Source: Pontixanthobacter aestiaquae
Lineage (GTDB): Bacteria; Pseudomonadota; Alphaproteobacteria; Sphingomonadales; Sphingomonadaceae
Assembly: GCF_009827455.1 (NCBI RefSeq)
Contig: NZ_WTYZ01000001.1
Coordinates: forward strand, 372,001-436,000
Direction: 5' to 3'
DNA: 64,000 bases
Part shown: positions 28,603 through 36,469 of the stretch, in pieces
How the letters are laid out: each line of letters begins with the position of its first letter
Numbering within the stretch: position 1 is the stretch's first letter
Translations under genes and position numbers: made by a program
Notes under the pieces: generated by a model
What the model was told of the DNA's origin: nothing
Database searches by the model: none
Seen by the model: the letters and a program-made list of their open reading frames with translations, nothing else

Positions 28603-28643
28603 CCGCATCGCCTGATGCGGCCGCCAGTCGATTTGACTGTTTT
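28603..28643 (+). promoter_or_regulatory. Two hairpins in the carD leader
   Basis: CCGCATC / GATGCGG (28603-28609 with 28614-28620) and CAGTC / GACTG (28625-28629 with 28635-28639) lie in the 266-base fdxA-carD gap; the second is followed by TTTT at 28640. They sit 30-70 bases before the carD start and could be an attenuator-like leader. GAATC and GACTC (GANTC) sites occur at about 28,476 and 28,488. No other gene is seen in the gap. Confidence 0.35.
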
Positions 28644-28674
28644 GACGTGATCGGCCCGCACGAAAGGACTTTTT

Positions 28675-29211
28675 ATGGCAGCCAAAGGCCTTGCCTTCGA
28701 TGTCGGCGACTATGTCGTCTACCCCAAACACGGTGTCGGCCGTGTCACAGAGATTCAGAATGAAGAAATCGCGGGCATGGACCTCGAGCTCTATGTTCTC
28801 CGCTTCGAAAAAGAACGGATGACGCTCCGCGTGCCCACGAACAAGGTTGAAGCGATCGGTATGCGCAAGCTGTCGAGCGACAAGACTTTGAAAGAGGCGA
28901 TGGAAACGCTCAAAGGCAAACCCAAGGTCAAGCGGACCATGTGGAGCCGCCGTGCGCAGGAATATGAAGCGAAGATCAATTCGGGTGAGATTGTTCTCAT
29001 TGCCGAGGTGACACGTGACCTGTTCCGCCCGGACGATCAGCCCGAGCAAAGCTATTCTGAGCGCCAGATCTTCGAAGCCGCCTCCAGCCGCCTCGCGCGT
29101 GAATTGGCAGCGATGGACAAGACCGACGAGCCCACCGCTCTCGAGAAAGTCCTCGAAATATTGCGCGAGCACGCGCCGCAATATTACGACAATGACGACG
29201 ACGATAGCTGA
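28675..29211 (+). CDS. carD: CarD family transcription regulator
   Basis: RNA-polymerase-binding transcription factor of the CarD/TRCF-RID family, 178 residues; in alphaproteobacteria such as Caulobacter it is called CdnL and supports growth-linked transcription. The N-terminal RID domain is FDVGDYVVYPKHGVGRVTEI and LRFEKERMTLRVPTNKVE. The helical C-terminal DNA-binding part holds MWSRRAQEYEAKINSGE and the ARELAAMDKTDEPTALEKV stretch. A ribosome binding site (AAAGGA) precedes the ATG. A strong terminator follows. Confidence 0.96.
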   Translation: MAAKGLAFDVGDYVVYPKHGVGRVTEIQNEEIAGMDLELYVLRFEKERMTLRVPTNKVEAIGMRKLSSDKTLKEAMETLKGKPKVKRTMWSRRAQEYEAKINSGEIVLIAEVTRDLFRPDDQPEQSYSERQIFEAASSRLARELAAMDKTDEPTALEKVLEILREHAPQYYDNDDDDS

Positions 29212-29239
29212 TCTATCAATCGTCCATATGAACCGAATA

Positions 29240-29266
29240 GGGCCGTCCGTGTGGGCGGCCCTTTTT
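29240..29266 (+). terminator. Intrinsic terminator after carD
   Basis: A nine-pair GC-rich stem, GGGCCGTCC / GGGCGGCCC with one G-U and loop GTGT, is followed by TTTTT. It begins 29 bases after the carD stop and is the clearest plus-strand terminator of this part of the window. Confidence 0.92.
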
Positions 29267-29330
29267 CGTTGCGCGGTTGTATCTCGGCCCAAGCTGTATT
29301 ATGTGAGCAATACAGTAATTGGAGGATCGA

Positions 29331-30125
29331 ATGGTTAGCCAGAAATTCAAATGCGCAGCTCTGGCTGCAATAGTCGCTTTAGGCCTGGCTTTGGGCGGGT
29401 GCGAAATGGACATTCAGATGGGCGGCAGCGACGGCGTTCCGCTCGCGGAGTTGGACATGTCGGGCGACGCGCCCACCGCGCTGGCCATTGCCGGCCCGGA
29501 CAGAGTCATCATAACAGAAGGCGATACGCTGAGCATCACCGTCGATGGTGACGCCGACGCCGCAGCCGAACTTCGCTTCGATATTGACGGCGACACTTTG
29601 GAAATCGGGCGCGAAAGCGGTAATTGGGGCGATAGCGGCTCGGTTACTGTGAACGTCACCATGCCAACGCCGAAATCCCTTTCGATCGGCGGATCAGGCA
29701 CGGTCGAAGCGCCGTCGCTAGCCAAAGAGGCTGATGTGAATATCGGTGGTAGCGGTAACGTCGTGATCGCCGCTCTCGATGTGGACGATCTCGACATCAA
29801 TGTCGGCGGATCAGGTGAAGTCACCGCTAGTGGCACAGTCAAAAAGCTTGATGTCACTATTGGCGGAAATGGCGACATTAAATTCGCCGACGTTCAAGTC
29901 GGCGATGCTGATATTACCATTGCCGGTTCAGGCGATGTCGCCTTTGCTTCGGATGGCACTGTTGAAGCTACAATCGGCGGGTCAGGTGACATCACAGTCG
30001 TGGGCGATGCAAAATGTGAATTGAATTCGTTCGGTTCGGGGAGTCTCAACTGTGCGCCAGCCGCAAATGCGCTTGCGACGACGGAAGAATCGGAATCGGT
30101 AACAAGTGACGACGCCACCGAATGA
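29331..30125 (+). CDS. Lipoprotein with head GIN domain (DUF2807)
   Basis: Predicted secreted lipoprotein of 264 residues. It has a lipobox in LALGLALGGCEMD, a linker, and a DUF2807 beta-solenoid. The GGSG-type turn repeats at about 18-20 residue spacing: SIGGSGTVE, NIGGSGNVV, NVGGSGEVT, TIGGNGDIK, TIAGSGDVA and TIGGSGDIT. I start at ATG 29331, preceded by GGAGG at the right distance; the open frame begins at a TTG 12 bases earlier. The next gene also encodes a lipoprotein. Function is unknown; it may bind at the outer membrane surface. Confidence 0.9.
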   Translation: MVSQKFKCAALAAIVALGLALGGCEMDIQMGGSDGVPLAELDMSGDAPTALAIAGPDRVIITEGDTLSITVDGDADAAAELRFDIDGDTLEIGRESGNWGDSGSVTVNVTMPTPKSLSIGGSGTVEAPSLAKEADVNIGGSGNVVIAALDVDDLDINVGGSGEVTASGTVKKLDVTIGGNGDIKFADVQVGDADITIAGSGDVAFASDGTVEATIGGSGDITVVGDAKCELNSFGSGSLNCAPAANALATTEESESVTSDDATE

Positions 30126-30182
30126 CGCCAATAATCGACGATTTGCTCCAAAGGGGTTATGCATCCTGGGAAAGGAATTCGA

Positions 30183-30539
30183 ATGTCCCTTCCCATTGGT
30201 TGCGCCAAACGCCGCATAGCCCCTTTTGTTGTCGTTGCCTTCGCGTTCATTTTGCAAGGCTGCCTTGCGAAAGCTGCGGTTGACGTAGTGACGGCCCCGG
30301 TTCGTGTGGCGGGCAAGGCGGTAGATCTAGCAACAACCAGTCAGTCCGAAGCTGACGAAAAGCGCGGGCGTGAAATCCGCAAGCGCGAGGAAGAGCTCGG
30401 CAAGCTCAAGCGCGATTACGAAAAGCAGCAACAAGATTGCGCAAACGGTGACCGGCGCGGCTGCGAGAAGGCGCAGAAGATCTACGCCGAAATGCAGGTT
30501 TTGATACCAAGCATTCCGGTCGAGCCAGAAGAGCGCTAA
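30183..30539 (+). CDS. Small lipoprotein with charged coiled coil
   Basis: Unknown 118-residue protein. A signal sequence with lipobox FILQGCLA precedes a helical region (AEDEKR-type charge, KREEELGKLKRDYEKQQQ) and a cysteine pair in QQDCANGDRRGCEKA. I start at MSLPIGCAKR (ATG 30183), after a ribosome binding site GGAA; the open frame opens 24 bases earlier. It follows the head GIN lipoprotein by 58 bp and is convergent with the sua5 gene, whose stop abuts directly. The closeness suggests joint function of the two lipoproteins. Confidence 0.75.
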   Translation: MSLPIGCAKRRIAPFVVVAFAFILQGCLAKAAVDVVTAPVRVAGKAVDLATTSQSEADEKRGREIRKREEELGKLKRDYEKQQQDCANGDRRGCEKAQKIYAEMQVLIPSIPVEPEER

Positions 30540-31493
30540 TCAGGCCGCAGCCCTGCGGAGTCTGTCATTGACGGCCTTACCGACTCCCTCATCTGGGATC
30601 GGAGCAATTGCGATGTTGGGCTGCTCGGCTTCTGCTGCCTGATGAAGGCAGGCATAAAGTCTAGCCGCGGCCTCTCCCAGATCGCCCGATTCCGACAAGC
30701 TGCACTGTCCCGCAATTGCCCCAAAGCCGATAAGGAACTCTCCTGAGGCAGCTTCTCGCGCATTGAGTCGAACAGGCTTGCCGGGAGAATAATGCCGCTG
30801 CATCTGACCCGGTGCCTCTATGCCGTTTTTCGCTTTTGTGGGGCGGAGCGGACGATCAAAGAAATGCTGATGCAGAAGAGATACATCCACCGGCCCCGGT
30901 CGCAGCTCCTCCCAAGAGCCGTCATGACGGATGGCCAAGATGGTGGATTCCAAGCCTTTTTCCGCAGTCCCGCCGTCGAGAACCAGATCAACCCGCCCTT
31001 CGAGCGTGGCCAGCACATGTTCTGCGCTGGTAGGACTGATTGCATTGCTCCGGTTTGCTGACGGAGCTGCCAATGGAAAGCCGCTCGCTTCGATCAATGC
31101 GCGCATAGTGGGGTGTGCAGGCATCCGGATCGCAATCGTTGGCAGACCTGCCGATACAGCGCTGGCCAAACCCGCATCAGCCTTTCTCGGCAGCACTAGA
31201 GTGAGTGCTCCCGGCCAAGCAGCAGCCGCGACCTCTTCAGCATGGCCAACGAACTCCGCGAGAGACCTAGCCTGTTCCAAGGACGCGATATGAACAATCA
31301 GCGGATTGATCGAAGGCCGTCCTTTAGCGGCGTAAATCTTCGCCACAGCCTCCTCGCTGTCTGCGCGCGCGGCGAGGCCGTAAACCGTCTCCGTCGGCAC
31401 GGCCACCAACCCTCCGGAACGAAGGATTTCGGCCGCGCGGGCTATCCCGGCAGCGTCTGCACCTGTCGTTTCCGTAGCGTCCTTGTCGCTCAT
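30540..31493 (-). CDS. L-threonylcarbamoyladenylate synthase, Sua5 type
   Basis: Makes threonylcarbamoyl-AMP for tRNA t6A37 modification. The 317-residue length and two-domain design are Sua5-type: an N-terminal YrdC domain (GGLVAVPTETVYGLAARA, KGRPSINPLIVHI, PSANRSNAISPTSAEHV) and a C-terminal Sua5 domain introduced by GQMQRHYSPGKP. It is alone on the minus strand between two plus-strand units, ending against the lipoprotein gene with no spacer. Confidence 0.95.
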   Translation of the reverse strand: MSDKDATETTGADAAGIARAAEILRSGGLVAVPTETVYGLAARADSEEAVAKIYAAKGRPSINPLIVHIASLEQARSLAEFVGHAEEVAAAAWPGALTLVLPRKADAGLASAVSAGLPTIAIRMPAHPTMRALIEASGFPLAAPSANRSNAISPTSAEHVLATLEGRVDLVLDGGTAEKGLESTILAIRHDGSWEELRPGPVDVSLLHQHFFDRPLRPTKAKNGIEAPGQMQRHYSPGKPVRLNAREAASGEFLIGFGAIAGQCSLSESGDLGEAAARLYACLHQAAEAEQPNIAIAPIPDEGVGKAVNDRLRRAAA

Positions 31494-31567
31494 GGCGTGG
31501 CGCTATAGGTGAGGGGCAGAAAAAGCCAAGGGAAACGCCTATTCGAAGGGCGGCAAAGGAAACACAA

Positions 31568-33310
31568 TTGACCTCGTATACACCGCCAACCCAAGACCAA
31601 TTGCTCGCCATCAAAGTCAATGCCGGGATCGGTGAGCTCGCTCAAAGCGAACGCTTTGCCGCTGCTGAAGAGGATATGATCGAGGCTATCGTCCAAGGAG
31701 TCGGCGATTTTGCTGCAGGCGAATTCGCTCCGCTCAACCGGATTGGCGATCTGGAAGGGGCTAAGCTGGAAAACGGCGTGGTGCGCCTCCCGGACGGCTA
31801 TGAGGCAGCCTATCACAACTATGTCGAGCAAGGGTGGAACGCGATTGCATCGCCCGAAGAGTTTGGCGGCCAAGGCTTGCCGTTCACGCTCGCCTGCAAT
31901 GTGATTGAGAATCTCGGCGCGGCAAATATGGCTTTTACGCTGCTGCCTATGTTGTCGGTTGGCGCGATCGAGGCGATCGAACATCACGGCAGCGATGCGC
32001 AAAAGGCTGCCTACATGCCCAAGCTGGTCAGCGGCGAATGGTCCGGCACGATGAACCTGACCGAACCGCAAGCGGGCAGCGATGTCGGTGCCTTGCGGTC
32101 GACCGCCACGCCCATCGACGATGGCGAACATGCGGGCCAATATCTGATCAAGGGTCAGAAGATCTACATTACCTGGGGTGAACATGAATTGGCGAAGAAT
32201 ATCGTGCATCTGGTGCTGGCGCGTCTTCCCGGCGCGCCGGAGGGAAGCCGCGGTATTTCCCTATTCCTCGTACCAAAATATCACCTGAAAGATGATGGAT
32301 CGCTTGGCAATCGCAACGACCTGCGCTGCGTTAGCATTGAGCATAAGCTTGGCATCAATGCGTCACCCACTTGTGTGATGAGCTATGGCGATAATGACGA
32401 ATGTATTGGCGAACTGATCGGTGCGGAAAATCGCGGGCTAGCAGCGATGTTCACGATGATGAACAATGCGCGGATCAATGTCGGCAGCCAAGGCGTACAA
32501 ATTGCCGAGCGCGCGACCCAGCAAGCGGCGCATTACGCTAAAGAACGTGTGCAGTCTTCTCGAGCCGGATCGCCAGATCGCACACCCGTGGCGATTGCCG
32601 AGCATCCCGATGTTCGGCGGATGCTGCTGCGAATGAAATCGTTGACCGAAGCGATGCGCGCGCTGCTCTACTACACAACTGGCCAGACCGACCGGGGGAC
32701 ATTGGGCGATGAAGCCGCAAGCCAGCGCGGCGAAGTACTGGTGCCGATGATCAAGGCATGGGGTACGGATACGGGTATCGATGTGGCGAGCATCGGCGTG
32801 CAAATCCATGGCGGCATGGGCTTCGTCGAAGAGACAGGAGCCGCGCAGCATTACCGCGATGCGCGGATCGCGCCGATTTACGAAGGCACCAATGGCATTC
32901 AGGCTGCCGACCTTGTGACCCGCAAGCTCGGCTTTGAAAATGGCGAGGTCTATGCTGCACTGATGGCAGATATCATCCGCGATGCGGCGGACGAACAGGC
33001 ACTGAAGGCCCTTGCAGAAGAGTGCGCAGAAATCGCCCTATGGATGCGCGACGACGCAACACTCGATGATAAACTGGCTGGCAGCGTACCGTTCTGCACA
33101 ATGTCAGCGATCGCAGTCGCGGGCTGGCAGATGCTGCTGCAGAAGCGAGCGATTGAAAACGGTCAAGCGCCTGCTCTCGCCGCGACCAAGCCGGTCACAA
33201 CGCGCTATTTCCTCGACCACGTCGTGCCTGAGGCAGCTGGCCTCAAGGCCGCCGCGACCAGCGGCGCAGAGCTGTTCTACTCGCTGACCGCCGAGCAGCT
33301 AACCGGCTGA
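31568..33310 (+). CDS. Acyl-CoA dehydrogenase
   Basis: FAD enzyme of fatty-acid beta-oxidation, 580 residues, of the longer ACAD class with a C-terminal extension. It shows the FAD/acyl-CoA region SGTMNLTEPQAGSDVGALRS and ITWGEHE, and the C-terminal motif QIHGGMGFVEETGAAQHYRDARI followed by PIYEGTNGIQAADLV, where the catalytic base usually sits. The start is a TTG at 31568 (MTSYTPPTQD), preceded by AAAGGA; N-terminal YTPP is typical. Convergent with the dehydrogenase below it, stop against stop. Confidence 0.93.
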   Translation: MTSYTPPTQDQLLAIKVNAGIGELAQSERFAAAEEDMIEAIVQGVGDFAAGEFAPLNRIGDLEGAKLENGVVRLPDGYEAAYHNYVEQGWNAIASPEEFGGQGLPFTLACNVIENLGAANMAFTLLPMLSVGAIEAIEHHGSDAQKAAYMPKLVSGEWSGTMNLTEPQAGSDVGALRSTATPIDDGEHAGQYLIKGQKIYITWGEHELAKNIVHLVLARLPGAPEGSRGISLFLVPKYHLKDDGSLGNRNDLRCVSIEHKLGINASPTCVMSYGDNDECIGELIGAENRGLAAMFTMMNNARINVGSQGVQIAERATQQAAHYAKERVQSSRAGSPDRTPVAIAEHPDVRRMLLRMKSLTEAMRALLYYTTGQTDRGTLGDEAASQRGEVLVPMIKAWGTDTGIDVASIGVQIHGGMGFVEETGAAQHYRDARIAPIYEGTNGIQAADLVTRKLGFENGEVYAALMADIIRDAADEQALKALAEECAEIALWMRDDATLDDKLAGSVPFCTMSAIAVAGWQMLLQKRAIENGQAPALAATKPVTTRYFLDHVVPEAAGLKAAATSGAELFYSLTAEQLTG

Positions 33311-34771
33311 TCAATCAACCGGCATCTGGATTTCGCGGGCGAAGTCGTCTGTGAAGACAGCTCTCGGATCACCGATCAATTCGCGTTGTGGCGGCAGTGA
33401 GTCCGTTGTCAAACGCTTGATCGGCGCGCCGGGCTCTGCACTCGGGTTCAGTACCCGCCAGATAATGCCTGCCGTATCGTCACTGACCAGCAGCGAACCG
33501 TCCTGTGCCCATTCGACCCATGTCGGGCGGCCGCGCGTCGTGCCTTCGCCGGTTAGGAATTCGGTCAGCACCGGAACGGGTTTGCCCAGCGGATTGCCGC
33601 GCTCGTCGAATGGAACATACACAACATCATAGCCCGAAGCCGGTTTGCGATTCCACGAGCCGTGGCGAGCGATGAACGCACCCTGTCCGAAGGTTTCACC
33701 CATCCGGTGACCTTCTTTGGTGAACACTAGTCCAAGCGCCGCAACATGCGGCCCCAGCGCATATTCCGGACGACGGGCATATTCCTGCAGATAAGCCGGC
33801 ATCGGCGCATCAACGCGGCGGTCGACATTGTCTTTGAAATACAGCCACGGCCATCCATAGCGCGCACCAAGCGGCACATTTGTAAGATAATCGGGCACCA
33901 GATCCGAACCAAGCATGTCGCGCTCGTTCACGGTCGTCCACAGCTCATCGCTCCACGGGCTCCAGTCGAGGCCATTGGGATTGCGCAATCCAGAAGCGAA
34001 CAGGCGCGATTTTTCTTCTACAAGATCATATTCGTGGATCGCCGCGCGCCCCTTCTCGATCTCCATACCCTGCTCGCCAATATTGGAGGCCGAGCCGACA
34101 GCGACATAGATCTTATTCCCGTCCGGGCTGAGAATAATGTTGCGCATCCAGTGGCCCCCGCCTGGTGGCAGATCCATCAGTTTCTTGCCTTCGCCGGGAA
34201 CGCTGGTGGCACCCAGCGTATATGGAAACGCCAGCAGCGCATCATGATTGGCAATGTAGAGCGTATCATCACCCCATGCGATGCCTGACGGCGAGTCGAG
34301 CGCATCGGTCAGCACCAACTTCTCGTCGGAGGTACCGTCGCCGTCAGTATCGCGCAGCAGCACCAGCTCATTGGCCGATTCGCCTTTCGCACCGGCACGG
34401 CTCATGAGCATATCCGCGATCCAACCGGTAATACCGCCGCCTTCTGATTTCGGAGAGCGTGTCAGAGTGACCAGAATATCGCCATTGGGCAGCGCATAGA
34501 CGACACGCGGATGATCCAGCCCTTCGGCAAAGCGCGTGACTGTCAGGCCGTCCGCAGCAACAGGAAGCTCACCGTCTTTCCATCCGATGGGCTCGGCAAT
34601 GTTGATTGTCGGAAAAGCTTCCGAGTTGGGTTCTTCCAGAACCGGATCACCGCCGGTGACCTCCTCTACAGAGAGGCCTGCGGTATCGCCGCGGCTAAGC
34701 CAGAAAAGTACCGCTGCCAAAACAACGATGATTGCGAGAATCCAGAGGAGGACTTTGCGTTTGGTGCTCAT
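33311..34771 (-). CDS. PQQ-dependent sugar dehydrogenase-like protein
   Basis: Membrane-anchored periplasmic protein with the sorbosone/glucose dehydrogenase beta-propeller. One N-terminal membrane segment at about 6-25 (VLLWILAIIVVLAAVLFWL) is followed by the propeller: ITRSPKSEGGG-type blades, GGGHWMRNIILSPDGNKIYV, ASGLRNPNGLDWSPWSDELW, GAFIARHGSWNRKPASGYDV and GLLVSDDTAGIIWRV-like ends. I use MSTKRKV (ATG 34769-34771) as start, 486 residues; the open frame runs 36 bases further. Substrate and cofactor are inferred from family only. Confidence 0.88.
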   Translation of the reverse strand: MSTKRKVLLWILAIIVVLAAVLFWLSRGDTAGLSVEEVTGGDPVLEEPNSEAFPTINIAEPIGWKDGELPVAADGLTVTRFAEGLDHPRVVYALPNGDILVTLTRSPKSEGGGITGWIADMLMSRAGAKGESANELVLLRDTDGDGTSDEKLVLTDALDSPSGIAWGDDTLYIANHDALLAFPYTLGATSVPGEGKKLMDLPPGGGHWMRNIILSPDGNKIYVAVGSASNIGEQGMEIEKGRAAIHEYDLVEEKSRLFASGLRNPNGLDWSPWSDELWTTVNERDMLGSDLVPDYLTNVPLGARYGWPWLYFKDNVDRRVDAPMPAYLQEYARRPEYALGPHVAALGLVFTKEGHRMGETFGQGAFIARHGSWNRKPASGYDVVYVPFDERGNPLGKPVPVLTEFLTGEGTTRGRPTWVEWAQDGSLLVSDDTAGIIWRVLNPSAEPGAPIKRLTTDSLPPQRELIGDPRAVFTDDFAREIQMPVD

Positions 34772-34832
34772 GTGCCTTTGAATAGGCACAGTCGAGGCTT
34801 GCGGCAATGGCGCATCGCACTAGATGGAGGGG

Positions 34833-35315
34833 ATGTTCGATTTTGCACCCGATCCGGATTTGCCCAAGAAAGAGCGTTATCGCCAATTGGCCAATGCAGC
34901 GCAGGCTCTGATTGCCGACGAACCGGATCGGGTGGCCAATATGGCTAATGTCGCGGCGCTGATGTGGGAATTTATTCCTGATCTGAACTGGGCTGGCTTT
35001 TATCGCGTCATTGATGGCGAGTTGGTTCTGGGTCCATTCGTTGGGCGGCCGGCATGCATTCGTATTTCTATGGGCGCGGGTGTTTGCGGCGCTGCGGCAT
35101 CCGAAGGCGCGACCCTGCTCGTAGAGGATGTTCACGCTTTCCCCGGACATATCGCCTGCGATTCGGCCAGTCAGTCAGAGTTGGTCGTCCCTGTCATGCG
35201 CGATGGCGCCGTCTGCGCGGTGATTGATCTCGACAGCCCCAACCTGTCGCGTTTTAATGCGGAAGATGCTGCAGGCGTGGAAGCGCTCGCGAAAATCCTC
35301 GAAGGCAGGATCTAG
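34833..35315 (+). CDS. Free methionine-(R)-sulfoxide reductase, GAF domain
   Basis: Reduces free Met-R-sulfoxide, using a GAF domain. The three family cysteines are present: the pair in ACIRISMGAGVCG and one in HIACDSASQSELVVPV. Typical NWAGFY and LGPFVGRPACIRI are also seen, and 160 residues is the family length. I start at MFDFAPD (ATG 34833) behind GGAGG; another in-frame ATG is nine bases upstream. Divergent from the PQQ-type gene. Confidence 0.92.
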   Translation: MFDFAPDPDLPKKERYRQLANAAQALIADEPDRVANMANVAALMWEFIPDLNWAGFYRVIDGELVLGPFVGRPACIRISMGAGVCGAAASEGATLLVEDVHAFPGHIACDSASQSELVVPVMRDGAVCAVIDLDSPNLSRFNAEDAAGVEALAKILEGRI

Positions 35316-35446
35316 CGATCCCCAACCGCCCCGAAACGGGACAACGCGCCGCAAGCCGCTTGGGTCAGGCGAATGGAATGGTAAGTTTTATCTTAACGCC
35401 GAGATTCGTCCGGCTTCCATTTGCATGAATATTCAAGGGGAATAGC

Positions 35447-36415
35447 ATGACCATCCGCCTTTTCATTTCGACAGGATCCGCTCTTGGCGCGCTTGTTATC
35501 GCTGCACCGTCCCTCGCCCAAGGCAACGGTCCGGAGATGACCTATGAAGATCGCCAGTATGAATATGCTCAGCCTGCCCCATCTCTGGTGCCGCAACCGG
35601 CCCCAATCACATATCGCCAGGAAGCTGTCGTCCAGCCTCTGCCCGAGCGTGCAACGTACGCGCCGCCTGTCCGCTACGTGAAGAAGCCGCGCTATGTGAA
35701 AGATCATGCAGGTGCCGATTACGACGTGGAATATGAATACGACACGGCCAAGCGCTCAGTACCTGCGCCACAATATCATGCGCCAAAGCATGCCGCACCA
35801 GCTTACCTGCCAACTCAGGCACCCGCTTATCCTCAGCATTACCAACCGCAGCAACCGCAGTTCGACCGCGCTGCGTGGATGGATGAATGCGTGGGCCGGA
35901 TTAGTGGGCGTCAAGGTCGCAGAGACAGCAACGGTAATATCATCGGCGGCCTTGTCGGCGCAGCAGCAGGCGGGCTGATCGGAAATCGTGTCGCAGGGCG
36001 CGGTGATCGCCTCGCAGGTACGCTGATCGGCGCTGGTGTAGGCGGTCTAGCTGGCCTTGCGGTGGGTAGCGCGATCGACGGCAAGAACAGCCGTAAGAAT
36101 GATGACGCCTATGCTTATTGTGAAGATTGGCTTGCCCGTTATTCTGGTGGTCACCACGGGTATGGCTATCAGCAGTACAGCTACGCCTATCATGCACAGC
36201 CGATGATGCTGGTCCCTGTCTGGGTTCAGGTCCCCCAGCGCGCCGTCACCAAGGAATATGTCACTTACGAGCATTACGAAGAAGAAGTCGTGACATATGA
36301 GGAAGTGCCAGCAAAGCGCCGCATGATTGAATCGCATCCGGCTCCAGCAACCAAGCCCGTAAAGCGCACCTATGTGAAGCAGGCCCAGCCGGTTAAGTAC
36401 TCCAAGGGAAATTGA
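35447..36415 (+). CDS. Glycine zipper 2TM domain protein
   Basis: Envelope protein of 322 residues. It has a signal peptide (cleavage near PSLAQ), a long low-complexity segment rich in Tyr, Pro, Gln and His, and at about 165-205 a glycine zipper (IIGGLVGAAAGGLIGNRV then LAGTLIGAGVGGLAGLAVG) that would insert in a membrane. A Tyr/Glu-rich part follows (EYVTYEHYEEEVVTYEEV). These proteins are often outer-membrane associated. The ATG is preceded by AAGGGGAA. Function unknown; convergent with the pilus usher gene. Confidence 0.88.
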   Translation: MTIRLFISTGSALGALVIAAPSLAQGNGPEMTYEDRQYEYAQPAPSLVPQPAPITYRQEAVVQPLPERATYAPPVRYVKKPRYVKDHAGADYDVEYEYDTAKRSVPAPQYHAPKHAAPAYLPTQAPAYPQHYQPQQPQFDRAAWMDECVGRISGRQGRRDSNGNIIGGLVGAAAGGLIGNRVAGRGDRLAGTLIGAGVGGLAGLAVGSAIDGKNSRKNDDAYAYCEDWLARYSGGHHGYGYQQYSYAYHAQPMMLVPVWVQVPQRAVTKEYVTYEHYEEEVVTYEEVPAKRRMIESHPAPATKPVKRTYVKQAQPVKYSKGN

Positions 36416-36440
36416 TATATTTCAATGGTTTAGATAGTTT

Positions 36441-36469
36441 CTAAAAAGTTGCGCCGCGCGACTTTTTAG
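36441..36469. terminator. Bidirectional terminator, holding the usher stop codon
   Basis: CTAAAAAGT (36441-36449) and ACTTTTTAG (36461-36469) form a perfect nine-pair stem with a GC-rich core GCGC / GCGC. It serves both the glycine-zipper gene and the convergent usher gene. The usher stop (36466-36468) lies inside the stem, so the RNA can fold only after the ribosome leaves. Confidence 0.85.

Noticed and set aside
31490..32209. 239-residue minus-strand open frame at the start of the acyl-CoA dehydrogenase
   Set aside because: It is a shadow of a well-supported ACAD gene and lacks a signature; the neighbouring Sua5 promoter region would also be disturbed.
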